Shown here: positions 7,847 to 14,610 of the stretch, in pieces
Position numbering within the stretch: the stretch's first letter is position 1
Layout: every line of letters starts with the position of its first letter
NCBI GenBank assembly: GCA_040381555.1
Contig: JBEIHC010000051.1
Span: forward strand, 1 to 19,137
Direction of reading: 5' to 3'
Source: CANHCC01 sp040381555
GTDB taxonomy: Bacteria > Bacteroidota > Bacteroidia > J057 > RFSG01
DNA: 19,137 nt
Notes under the pieces: model-generated
Database searches by the model: none
Told to the model about the DNA's origin: nothing
Seen by the model: the letters and a program-made list of their open reading frames with translations, nothing else
Made by a program: the position numbers and the translations under genes

Positions 7847-8178
7847 GGTTTTTTCGGTTTAAATAGTAGAATTTTTGAATCAAAGGGGATCGATGTTGCA
7901 TCAATTTCATCATACTGACTGTGTGTACCGAACCAAATAATATAAGCTGCTTTTGTTCTGAAGTTTATTGAAACAATTAGTCTGTAATAGTTTCCTTTGA
8001 TATTAAAAACAACTCTGTGATTCCTTAGAATACTAGCATTTTTAAACACAGATTTCAACTCATTAAAGTCTTCAAATGAATAATTTGAGAATACTTTGTA
8101 CCAAGCCATCAAAGCAACTTCTGCATCCGGGTATTTTTCTATATAGTACAAGATTGATCTTTTTACTATAATGTTCAT
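7843..8178 (-). CDS. higB: HigB-type toxin, RelE-superfamily mRNA interferase
   Basis: 111 aa, the normal size of the HigB_toxin family. Members cleave mRNA on the ribosome. Seen here: an N-terminal basic helix (KRSILYYIEKYPDAEVALMAWYKV), central strands GNYYRLIVSINF, and the family signature IIWFGTHSQYDEID (residues about 80-92, including His86, Tyr89 and Asp90). Arg and Lys residues (Arg52, Arg55, Lys62, Arg66, Arg74) line the expected active face. The gene is complete and shows no damage. It is first in the operon with the antitoxin overlapping its end, the order typical of higBA and opposite to relBE. A promoter with a palindromic operator lies just upstream. Confidence 0.9.
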   Translation of the reverse strand: MNIIVKRSILYYIEKYPDAEVALMAWYKVFSNYSFEDFNELKSVFKNASILRNHRVVFNIKGNYYRLIVSINFRTKAAYIIWFGTHSQYDEIDATSIPFDSKILLFKPKKP

Positions 8179-8197
8179 ACGGCGAAGTTAGGAAAAA

Positions 8198-8214
8198 GTT
8201 TTCAATTTGAAAAC
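8198..8214. promoter_or_regulatory. Perfect 17-bp palindrome, candidate HigA operator
   Basis: GTTTTCAATTTGAAAAC has 8-bp arms (GTTTTCAA/TTGAAAAC) around a single central T. It lies 20 bp before the higB ATG. On the minus strand TAACTTCG (8183-8190), one base off the TANNTTTG -7 box, lies between palindrome and start codon, so a protein bound at the palindrome would cover the upstream part of the promoter. This is the position expected for autorepression by HigA. Binding itself is inferred. Confidence 0.7.
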
Positions 8215-8258
8215 AAATTCTTTCCTATTTTTAAGCGGTAGAATAATTATTGCTTAAT

Positions 8259-9413
8259 TTATAACAATCCCAACTTCTTTCTCACTCCACTTGATAACGC
8301 ATTCTTATGCACCAGTACACAAGTGGTTTTGTACCGAATATAGGGTTCCGAAACATACAAATATCCTCCACAATCATTACTGTCATCACCCCAGGAGTTT
8401 TTAACCATATAGTATTTCGTTCCTTCTTGGTCGGTCACTAATCCGGTTATGTGCATACCATGGTCGTCCTGAGTTTCATAATTATCAAAGGCTGCCTGAC
8501 GAATTTCCTGAGTAATGGTTTTTTGTTTAATCGGGCGATTGAATAGCGAATCTAATTCTGGTTTTTTCATTTCAGCATATTCTTTCTCTGCTACAATGGC
8601 AACCCCATTTTTATGGGAGAATCCTTTTTCACTGACATCAGCTGCCCAAGCGAGCGTATAACCGTTTCTTACTGCTGTTTCCATCACTTGGGAGAATTCA
8701 TCTAAAGGCAGATTATACACCTCACTGTAAGTCCAATTGTCCGGAACTTCTAATGAAAAGGGTTGATAAAATGGATGGTGAGTATAAGATCCTAAATGAA
8801 TGTACTCATCGGGATTAATTCCTAAGGATGCGAAATAAGTTTTTGGATCATAGGATTTTCCATCGACCTCAAATTTTGTAGGTAAGGGACCCAAGTAAGC
8901 ATCCAGTACTCCGTCAATGGCTTTTGTCCAGGCAGTGCTTAATCGGCCATTCGGATTTTTGACTACAGCCTTGACCATTGATTCGAGTACTGCATCCAGT
9001 TCATTATGTTGATGTTTGGTTTCACCATAATTTTTTCCGGCATAAGCCGCTTCGGGTACTATACCCTGTTCTTTAAATATTTTTAAAGCATCATAAAATG
9101 CTGCACCAGGTGCGAAGGTGCTATTGCCGTGCATTCGGACGAAATGCCTGGCTTTGCCTGCATAAGTGTGACGCACGACAAACATTTCCGAAAGGTTAGC
9201 AGCGGGTTTGCCCACTCTTTTTAATTCAGATTCAAAAAATGACAGGGCCGAAAAACTCCAGCAGGTACTGGTTTTAAATTGGTTGTCAACGGGCAAAGCC
9301 TCCATGGATTTTACCACGGTAAATTCATACCCTCCGTCTTTTTTGTTGCGGAGTGTTTGAGCCTGCGCTAAGGAAACTAGCAGACAAAGGGAAAGCAGGA
9401 ATTTTGAAATCAT
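8259..9413 (-). CDS. Secreted C1-family (bleomycin-hydrolase/PepC-like) cysteine peptidase
   Basis: 384 aa. Signal peptide MISKFLLSLCLLVSLAQAQ, so it acts outside the cytoplasm, unlike the intracellular PepC and bleomycin hydrolase. The papain-type catalytic residues are in place: oxyanion Gln45 and nucleophile Cys51 in NQFKTSTCWSFS, His318 in DDHGMHITG, and Asn339 in VKNSWGD. The large insert between Cys and His (about 270 residues) and the Cys-Trp-Ser-Phe-Ser order fit the C1B aminopeptidase-like group. The substrate is probably peptides, but endo- versus aminopeptidase activity cannot be told from sequence. The C-terminus SSGVRKKLGLL does not resemble the single-residue tail of bleomycin hydrolase that sets exopeptidase character. 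It stands alone, with repeat DNA upstream and the higBA promoter downstream. Confidence 0.9.
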   Translation of the reverse strand: MISKFLLSLCLLVSLAQAQTLRNKKDGGYEFTVVKSMEALPVDNQFKTSTCWSFSALSFFESELKRVGKPAANLSEMFVVRHTYAGKARHFVRMHGNSTFAPGAAFYDALKIFKEQGIVPEAAYAGKNYGETKHQHNELDAVLESMVKAVVKNPNGRLSTAWTKAIDGVLDAYLGPLPTKFEVDGKSYDPKTYFASLGINPDEYIHLGSYTHHPFYQPFSLEVPDNWTYSEVYNLPLDEFSQVMETAVRNGYTLAWAADVSEKGFSHKNGVAIVAEKEYAEMKKPELDSLFNRPIKQKTITQEIRQAAFDNYETQDDHGMHITGLVTDQEGTKYYMVKNSWGDDSNDCGGYLYVSEPYIRYKTTCVLVHKNALSSGVRKKLGLL

Positions 9414-9450
9414 AAGGCTAAGATAGGGGGATTTTTTGGGATTTTAATAA

Positions 9451-9485
9451 TGAGGGATGAGTGATGAGTTATGAATGATGAGTGA
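9451..9485. repeat. Heptamer tandem array, 5 units of TGAGTGA type
   Basis: Units are TGAGGGA, TGAGTGA, TGAGTTA, TGAATGA and TGAGTGA. After two bases (CT) the 24-bp repeat begins. The period equals that of the 3270-3353 array but the heptamer sequence differs. Confidence 0.85.
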
Positions 9486-9487
9486 CT

Positions 9488-9511
9488 GTACTTGCCTGAA
9501 TTAGGTTGACT
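9488..9511. repeat. 24-bp dispersed repeat, copy 2
   Basis: Identical to 3354-3377 and in the same orientation, again directly behind a heptamer array. The two copies bracket a 6.1-kb stretch containing the plus-strand block, higBA and the peptidase gene. Confidence 0.85.
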
Positions 9512-9551
9512 ATAAGAGTTAACTTCAAATACAGTCATTTGGTAATCTTCG

Positions 9552-9717
9552 GTTTAGGGTAAACCCCAGTTTAGGGTAAACTTCAGTTTAGGGTAAACTT
9601 CAGTTTAGGGTAAACTTCAGTTTAGGGTAAACCCCGGTTTAGGGTAAACCCCGGTTTAGGGTAAACTTCGGTTTAGGGTAAACTTCAGTTTAGGGTAAAC
9701 CCCGGTTTAGGGTAAAC
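9552..9717. repeat. Array 2: tandem 17-bp hairpin repeats, 10 perfect cores
   Basis: Ten exact copies of GTTTAGGGTAAAC start at 9552, 9569, 9586, 9603, 9620, 9637, 9654, 9671, 9688 and 9705. Linkers on the plus strand are CCCA, TTCA, CCCG and TTCG. The core reads in the same orientation as in array 1, but the linkers are pyrimidine-rich here and purine-rich there. It lies 141 bp downstream of the anti-sigma stop codon (minus strand) and 139 bp upstream of the peptidase start. Confidence 0.95.
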
Positions 9718-9857
9718 CCATTCTTGCAAATACTTTCTGAGAAAAATCTAATTCAGCAAAATCCCGAGTTTGATTTTATGCTTCTAGTTAGAAAAGTTTT
9801 TGGTGCAAATAAATTGGAGGGACTGACTTGATTATTTGAACAGGTTCAGCTTGGATA

Positions 9858-10895
9858 CTATCGGTTTATTTTAGTTTCAAATTGAATGGCTTCCTTTTCA
9901 TAAGGGGTGTTTTTAAGGGATTTTAAGTGCTGAATGGCTTTGGCTTTGTTACCCCTTTTGAATTCCAAGGCAGATTTTAGAATATAAATGGATTTATCAT
10001 TTGCGAATTGTTTTTCGTATTGAGTAATTTTTTGTTCTGCTAAGGTGCCATTCCCATTTTGGATAAGTTGGGCGATGGTATTGATTTCATTCCGAGCTGG
10101 ATTGCCTGAAGGGGGTAAGGCTTCTGATGCGGTAGGACTTTGGCTTGTAGATTTTTTACTGCTTCTTTTTTTCTCGATGGATTGATTCGATAATTGCTGG
10201 CTGCGGGCACTCTGATCGGATTGTAGGCTATTTGCCCAAGCGAGTAGTTCTTCGGTTATCGTTTCATTTATATCTAGACTTTCTTTTTGTAACGGTGCCG
10301 CACCTGCTGAATTGGGGGAGACATCTTCTGTATTTTGAGCAGCACCTACCGCCGCATCTGCAGCATAAAGAGTGGACGATTCTTTGAGTTCCTTTTCTTG
10401 CATTGGGCTGTCATGGTCCATCGCTATCCTGGGAGAAGATTCAATGGCTTTGACACCAGGAGCAGGGGATAGGTCTTTATTGGATACAGGAGCATCGGCT
10501 AATGTCCTTTGTTGAATATTCGGATTTAAGGCTGCTGCTGAATCAGATTGTTTTTCCTGATTGTTTTCAACTGCTAGGGGACTGCTGGTTTTGGTTTCTT
10601 GGATTCTCAGAAGAATAACGATTCCCGTACCCACTATTATGAGGAAAACGGCTGCCATTTGATAGAAGAAAATCCTAGAAAATTTGCTTGTAGAAGATGT
10701 TTGGATGCGTCTGTCTAATGCATTTAGTTCTGCCTGAATTTTAGGTAGGGATTTTTCTTTTTGGATTCCTTCAACGGCATCTTGCAGAAAAGGATCTTCG
10801 AGCATAGCTTTTTCAAAAGCATGCTCTTCGGAAGCATTCATCTCTCCTTGAATATAGCGGAGTATTTTTTCTCTTAATTCTTGGTCATGATTCAT
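9858..10895 (-). CDS. Membrane anti-sigma factor-like protein
   Basis: 345 aa, one membrane helix at about 76-97 (IFFYQMAAVFLIIVGTGIVI). The cytoplasmic N-terminus carries the Bacteroidota anti-sigma pattern ILRYIQGEMNASEEHAFEKA then MLEDPFLQDAVEGI (residues 11-44), without a zinc-binding His-x3-Cys-x2-Cys motif. The periplasmic side begins with a long low-complexity Ser/Ala/Gln region (about 100-265) and ends in a helical, TPR-like segment (about 275-340: AEQKITQYEKQF, then ALEFKRGNKAKAIQHLKSL). It should hold the cognate ECF sigma factor inactive at the membrane. Its start overlaps the sigma gene stop (ATGA at 10892-10895). The signal sensed is unknown. Stop TAG. Confidence 0.85.
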   Translation of the reverse strand: MNHDQELREKILRYIQGEMNASEEHAFEKAMLEDPFLQDAVEGIQKEKSLPKIQAELNALDRRIQTSSTSKFSRIFFYQMAAVFLIIVGTGIVILLRIQETKTSSPLAVENNQEKQSDSAAALNPNIQQRTLADAPVSNKDLSPAPGVKAIESSPRIAMDHDSPMQEKELKESSTLYAADAAVGAAQNTEDVSPNSAGAAPLQKESLDINETITEELLAWANSLQSDQSARSQQLSNQSIEKKRSSKKSTSQSPTASEALPPSGNPARNEINTIAQLIQNGNGTLAEQKITQYEKQFANDKSIYILKSALEFKRGNKAKAIQHLKSLKNTPYEKEAIQFETKINR

Positions 10896-11467
10896 GGGAA
10901 GCCTCCTTTCTCCAGGGTGATTTTTAAATTTCTTTTGCCATTCTGGATATGGCTTTTTACTTCGTTTAAACTGAATCCGGTCAAGTCAACAATTTCTTTA
11001 TAGCTTTTTTCTTCCATAAAAAACAGCTGAATGCACACTTGTTGTCCTTCAGGTAAACTATTACGGGCGGCCTCAAGTTTTTGCATTTTTTGTTCTTCTT
11101 CCTCAGGATGCATTGGGGAGTCAGATTCCATAATGGATTCATGCTTTTCTGATTCAAAACTCACCTGATGGGGTTTTCGCAATTGCATCAGGCAATGATT
11201 TTTGCTTACCGTATAGAGCCAGGGTCTGAATGATTCGGGTTTTTCAGTTTTGAGAGCGCTAATTAATTTTTCAAAAATATGTAAAACGGCATCTTTGGCA
11301 TCATCGGGGTCTTCAAGGTATTTTTTGCATACCCCATAGACCAGAGTGGTATATCGGCAAAATAGTTCTGAAATACATTCTGTGTTATAGGAATCGCGGT
11401 ATTTTCCGAGTAATTGTTCGTCGGAGAGTTTGTTAAAATTTTTATCGGGTTTACCGAGGAAATTCAT
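10892..11467 (-). CDS. ECF-type RNA polymerase sigma-70 factor
   Basis: 191 aa. Region 2 spans about 33-100 (FCRYTTLVYGVCKKYLEDPD, then AKDAVLHIFEKLI and FRPWLYTVSKNHCL), with the -10 recognition helix. An acidic linker (about 104-128) joins it to region 4 at about 130-186, whose helix-turn-helix reads KSYKEIVDLTGFSLNEVKSH. It lacks sigma regions 1.1 and 3, which marks it as ECF class. The gene is the middle member of a three-gene run in which both junctions are ATGA overlaps: the AI-2E permease before it (11464-11467) and the anti-sigma gene after it (10892-10895). The target promoters cannot be predicted. Confidence 0.95.
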   Translation of the reverse strand: MNFLGKPDKNFNKLSDEQLLGKYRDSYNTECISELFCRYTTLVYGVCKKYLEDPDDAKDAVLHIFEKLISALKTEKPESFRPWLYTVSKNHCLMQLRKPHQVSFESEKHESIMESDSPMHPEEEEQKMQKLEAARNSLPEGQQVCIQLFFMEEKSYKEIVDLTGFSLNEVKSHIQNGKRNLKITLEKGGFP

Positions 11468-12501
11468 TCTGATTCCGCTTTGTCTCCGATTAGGTCAGCC
11501 CAGGGTTTGAGGGGTGGGATATCTTCGCCAATAACTCTGAAAATTGCCAGAGCAGGCAAGAAGAGGATTAATCCTGCCATACCCCAGAGTAAGGCACCTC
11601 CCAGCATCACCACGATTACGGCGAGGGCATTCATTTGTAATCTATTTCCCACTGCAATAGGGAAAATTAAATTGGCTTCTAGGTATTGGACGAAGCTGAA
11701 GATTCCGACCACTCCTAAGGGATACCAAATGGAGTCATGTAAGGTGAGAGCCAGAATAAGGGGTGGGATACTGCCCAGAATAATTCCGACAAAAGGAACA
11801 GCGGTCAGGAGGGCGGCCAGCATACCAAAACCTAGGGCATTGGGAATATTCAAAATAGCCAAGCCGATAGTGTTGAGTATTCCGACAATCAGATAAACAA
11901 TCAGAATGCCCTGAACATACCGATAAAAGGTAAAAACAGCTTTTTGCAAAGCAGCGGGAATGACAGACTGGTATTGTTGGGGCACCTGAGAAATGACAAA
12001 ATACACTAATTTTCGACGATGATAAAGCAGGAGGTAGATGAGTACCGGAATGAGTATAAGATAAACCAAAGCTGAGCCTGCCTGCATGATAGAGAATACC
12101 AACATAGAACCTGCATTATCTTTTGCATTTTGAATTTGTTGGTTCAGGAAGTCTATTTGTTGTCGGACGGAGATATTGAGCGTATTTTCAATTTGAAGGC
12201 TTAATCGGTCTAGGGCTAGATGAATGAGGGGCCAAACATCCATTACGCGTTGAATAATATCATTAATCAGCCAGGCGAATAAGATAACGAATGCAATAAA
12301 TAGGATAAAAAGAATGAGTAGAGGAGGGAGGATGGCGGTAGATTTTTTCCATCCTTTTTTTTCGAGGAAATGAGTTGCTGGATAAATGGAGAGGGCACAA
12401 AGGCCGGCCATTGCTAAGGGCATCCATAATGCTTTCCCTAAATAGAGCAATAGAATAAAGGCGAGAAGGCCTAACAGATTATTGTTGAGGGAAGATTTCA
12501 T
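11464..12501 (-). CDS. AI-2E family (PerM/UPF0118) permease
   Basis: 345 aa with about eight membrane segments. The N-terminal part has three helices (about 8-75), a soluble segment follows (about 95-130), and the C-terminal part carries the family motifs: YVQGILIVYLIVG (about 196-208), AALLTAVPFVGIILGSIPPL with its Pro-Phe-x-Gly signature, VQYLEANLIFPIAVGNRL, and GGALLWGMAGLILFLPALA. Members of this family are reported as exporters of small molecules or Na+/H+ antiporters; the substrate here is not known. It is the first gene of the operon with the ECF sigma/anti-sigma pair. Directly upstream lie an inverted repeat (12505-12530) and hairpin array 3. Confidence 0.92.
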   Translation of the reverse strand: MKSSLNNNLLGLLAFILLLYLGKALWMPLAMAGLCALSIYPATHFLEKKGWKKSTAILPPLLILFILFIAFVILFAWLINDIIQRVMDVWPLIHLALDRLSLQIENTLNISVRQQIDFLNQQIQNAKDNAGSMLVFSIMQAGSALVYLILIPVLIYLLLYHRRKLVYFVISQVPQQYQSVIPAALQKAVFTFYRYVQGILIVYLIVGILNTIGLAILNIPNALGFGMLAALLTAVPFVGIILGSIPPLILALTLHDSIWYPLGVVGIFSFVQYLEANLIFPIAVGNRLQMNALAVIVVMLGGALLWGMAGLILFLPALAIFRVIGEDIPPLKPWADLIGDKAESE

Positions 12502-12504
12502 ATA

Positions 12505-12530
12505 CCAGAATGCAAGTTACTGAATTCTGG
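12505..12530. promoter_or_regulatory. Inverted repeat just before the permease start
   Basis: Perfect 7-bp arms CCAGAAT (12505-12511) and ATTCTGG (12524-12530) with a 12-nt spacer, 3 nt from the permease ATG. It may be an operator for the sigma operon or an RNA hairpin over the start region. I found no clear TANNTTTG box here. Confidence 0.4.
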
Positions 12531-12538
12531 AAATAAAG

Positions 12539-12663
12539 GCTTGGTGCAAGCTTCGCTTGGTGCAAGCTTTGCTTGATGTAAGCTTTGCTTAGGGTAAGTT
12601 TCGCTTGGTGCAAGCGTTGTTTAGGGTAAACTTCGCTTGGTGCAAGCTTCGCTTGGTGCAAGC
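12539..12663. repeat. Array 3: tandem 16-bp hairpin repeats with changed stems, 8 units
   Basis: Cores of 13 bp start at 12539, 12555, 12571, 12587, 12603, 12619, 12635 and 12651, joined by 3-bp linkers TTC, TTT or GTT. Five cores read GCTTGGTGCAAGC. One (12619) is GTTTAGGGTAAAC, the core of arrays 1 and 2. Two are intermediates, GCTTGATGTAAGC and GCTTAGGGTAAGT. All eight keep a 5-bp stem with a 3-nt loop, using a G-U pair in the intermediates. The array lies between the peroxidase stop codon (12668-12670) and the permease gene. Confidence 0.93.
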
Positions 12664-12667
12664 TGAA

Positions 12668-13696
12668 CTATTCTAATTGGTGTTTTTGCACGAATTCGGC
12701 GTCATCCAAGGTTTTTAGGAAGGCGATTAAATCAGATTGCTCTTCGGCACTGAGGGTAAAGGGTCGAATTGTGGGATTCTGATTGGGGTGATTTTTTCCG
12801 CCGCTCATATAGTGTTGTAATACTTCCTCCAGGGTATTGAAACTCCCATCGTGCATGTATGGGGCTGTATAGGATAAATTTCTCAAGGAGGGCACTTTAA
12901 ACTTTCCGATGTCAATATTTCGGGAGGTAATGCGTGCTCTACCGGGATCTGCATACTCGGCATAAATGCCATTATTTTGAAAAGTTTGATCGGTAAAATT
13001 AAATCCGGTATGGCAATGAAAGCATTCTGCTTTTTCCCCGAAGAAAACATTCATGCCTCGGATTTCAGATTCTGTGAGTACTGATTTATCATTTTGATAA
13101 GTATATTGATCATACCTTGAGTTTCCGCTGATTAGAGTTCTTTCAAAAGAAGCGATTGCACGAACGAGGCCATATAGATCTGGTTCTCGGTTATACGCTT
13201 TTTTGAATAAATCCTGATACTCGGGGTTTTGTTTGATTCTGGCTTCAGCTTGCAGCAAGCTGAGGTTCATCTCGAGGTGATTCTCTATCGGAGCAAGAAC
13301 TTGAAGCTCCAAGGTGGGTACACCGCCATCCCAGAAAAAGGAACGGTTGTAGGCCATATTGAATAGGGGCATGGCATTTCGCAGGCTTAAGCTGTCATTT
13401 ACTCCTAAGCTAAATCTTCTCGGGTCTGCAAATGCATTTTTCCCAAAATGGCAGGAGGCACATGAAATGCTAGAATCTAAGGAAAGGGTTTTATCGAAGA
13501 AGAGCATTTTGCCCAATTTAACCCGGTTTTCTGTCAAGGCATTATCCGTTGGTATTTCCGGAAAGGGGAATCCGGCGGGTATTTGAAGCGAGTAGGGAAC
13601 TAGCTCGGGAGCTTGTAAAGATGAATCCTTTGAGCAGGATGCCAAGAGCAATCCCGACAACAGGGAAACTATAAAGTAAATATATTTATTTATCAT
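12668..13696 (-). CDS. MbnH/MauG-like di-heme cytochrome c peroxidase lipoprotein
   Basis: 342 aa. Lipobox LLASC (Cys21) anchors it in the envelope. Two c-type heme sites are present: CASCH (Cys79, Cys82, His83) and CFHCH (Cys225, Cys228, His229). Other family marks are FWDG (121-124) and PYMHDGSF (279-286, with a possible axial Met/His), plus LFFDKTLS before the first heme. The length fits the bacterial CcpA/MauG group. Its nearest neighbours upstream are two MbnP-like lipoproteins. In the characterised MbnP/MbnH pair the peroxidase oxidises a Trp of MbnP to kynurenine and so makes a copper site, so the same role is inferred here. A plain H2O2-reducing peroxidase is the alternative. It ends 4 bp before array 3; stop TAG. 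Confidence 0.9.
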   Translation of the reverse strand: MINKYIYFIVSLLSGLLLASCSKDSSLQAPELVPYSLQIPAGFPFPEIPTDNALTENRVKLGKMLFFDKTLSLDSSISCASCHFGKNAFADPRRFSLGVNDSLSLRNAMPLFNMAYNRSFFWDGGVPTLELQVLAPIENHLEMNLSLLQAEARIKQNPEYQDLFKKAYNREPDLYGLVRAIASFERTLISGNSRYDQYTYQNDKSVLTESEIRGMNVFFGEKAECFHCHTGFNFTDQTFQNNGIYAEYADPGRARITSRNIDIGKFKVPSLRNLSYTAPYMHDGSFNTLEEVLQHYMSGGKNHPNQNPTIRPFTLSAEEQSDLIAFLKTLDDAEFVQKHQLE

Positions 13697-13738
13697 ATAG
13701 GATGGGGTTGTGGGGATTGCTTTGGCAGCTCTTGATTT

Positions 13739-14575
13739 TTATTCTATTGAAAACATCGTGACGGATTGGTCTGCAATTTTAATTGCCAGAGGCCTGTTAT
13801 CCATGGTATGGGAAAATTTATCCGTCCTGAAATCAATCGTTTTCAAAATCTCATTGAGGTCTGACTTAATATGCAGATTGGTGGTTTGTGATGCTGTAAA
13901 TACGAGATTGTTTAAGCTAATTTCAACTTCCCGTAATAAGGTGTTTTCTCCCAAATGCCAAGAGAAATTCTGGTCCATCATTCCAGTAGTGGTTGTATCG
14001 CAATGACCTTCACATTTCATGAAAATATAGCCAGTGGACCAAGACCAAAACATAGAGGGATTTTGCAAGCCCAAAGGATGGCCCGCGGGTCTGTCAACAG
14101 GCATAACACCTGCTGAATTAGCTGCAGAATCGATTCCTACATAAAATTTTAGTTTGGTATAAGTTCCGGGCATTACTTCAGGTAATGAATAACTCAACTG
14201 GGAAGGCTGCACCAATAAGTAAGATTCAGGAATTAATACTTCAGAATTGTCTGATTTTACCAATCTGAAATTGGACAGATAATACCGAAGTGTACTCATA
14301 CGGCAACGCTGACCATTGGCAAGAGTATAAATGGTGGCAGTATCGAAATCTGCTGTACCCAGGTGTTGCTGAATCTCAAGGGCTAAAATAGCCTTAGAGG
14401 TAGGTTGGGTAATGGCATATTGACAATCACCACTGCTTTCTTTTGCATTGGGATTAAAGTTTAAAGCTTTGGGGTCCGTACAGCCCGTTTCTTTCCCACA
14501 GGAGGAAAAGAAGAGGGAAGTGGCTGATCCTATAATTACCAAGGCAAACTGTATTGAACGAAGAAAAGGTTTCAT
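13739..14575 (-). CDS. MbnP-like metal-binding lipoprotein, copy 1
   Basis: 278 aa. Lipobox FSSC (Cys26). Directly behind it is GCTDPKALNFNPNAKESSGD closed by a Cys (31-51), a Cys-bracketed motif common in secreted Bacteroidota proteins. The MbnP-type domain follows (about 62-270): STLRYYLSNFRL, a PGTYTKLKFYVGID strand, HPLGLQNPSMFWSWSTGYIF with Trp177 and Trp179, and FSWHLGE (His207). The W-x-W-x-T-G-Y block is the family's best conserved stretch. Extra Cys and His residues sit beside it (CEGHC, 188-192). The gene lies 42 bp upstream of the di-heme peroxidase and 35 bp after the second MbnP-like gene. Copper binding is inferred from family, not shown. Confidence 0.85.
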   Translation of the reverse strand: MKPFLRSIQFALVIIGSATSLFFSSCGKETGCTDPKALNFNPNAKESSGDCQYAITQPTSKAILALEIQQHLGTADFDTATIYTLANGQRCRMSTLRYYLSNFRLVKSDNSEVLIPESYLLVQPSQLSYSLPEVMPGTYTKLKFYVGIDSAANSAGVMPVDRPAGHPLGLQNPSMFWSWSTGYIFMKCEGHCDTTTTGMMDQNFSWHLGENTLLREVEISLNNLVFTASQTTNLHIKSDLNEILKTIDFRTDKFSHTMDNRPLAIKIADQSVTMFSIE

Positions 14576-14610
14576 GTTTTGAAAAGTTAATTACTGTATC
14601 AATGAAATTA

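Larger units (their letters stand above)
9414..9857. other. Intergenic stretch with two kinds of repeats
   Basis: 444 bp between the peptidase start and the anti-sigma stop codon. It contains a heptamer array (9451-9485), the second 24-bp repeat (9488-9511) and hairpin array 2 (9552-9717). The rest, including 9722-9857, is AT-rich with no visible gene. Confidence 0.75.

Noticed and set aside
11414..11896. 160-codon plus-strand frame opposite the permease gene
   Set aside because: It is the antisense shadow of the AI-2E permease, rich in Lys/Ile/Pro with no domain.
12479..12661. 60-codon minus-strand frame with repeated HQAKL text
   Set aside because: It is a translation of hairpin array 3; the repeated residues follow from the 16-bp period, and its 3' end overlaps the permease gene.
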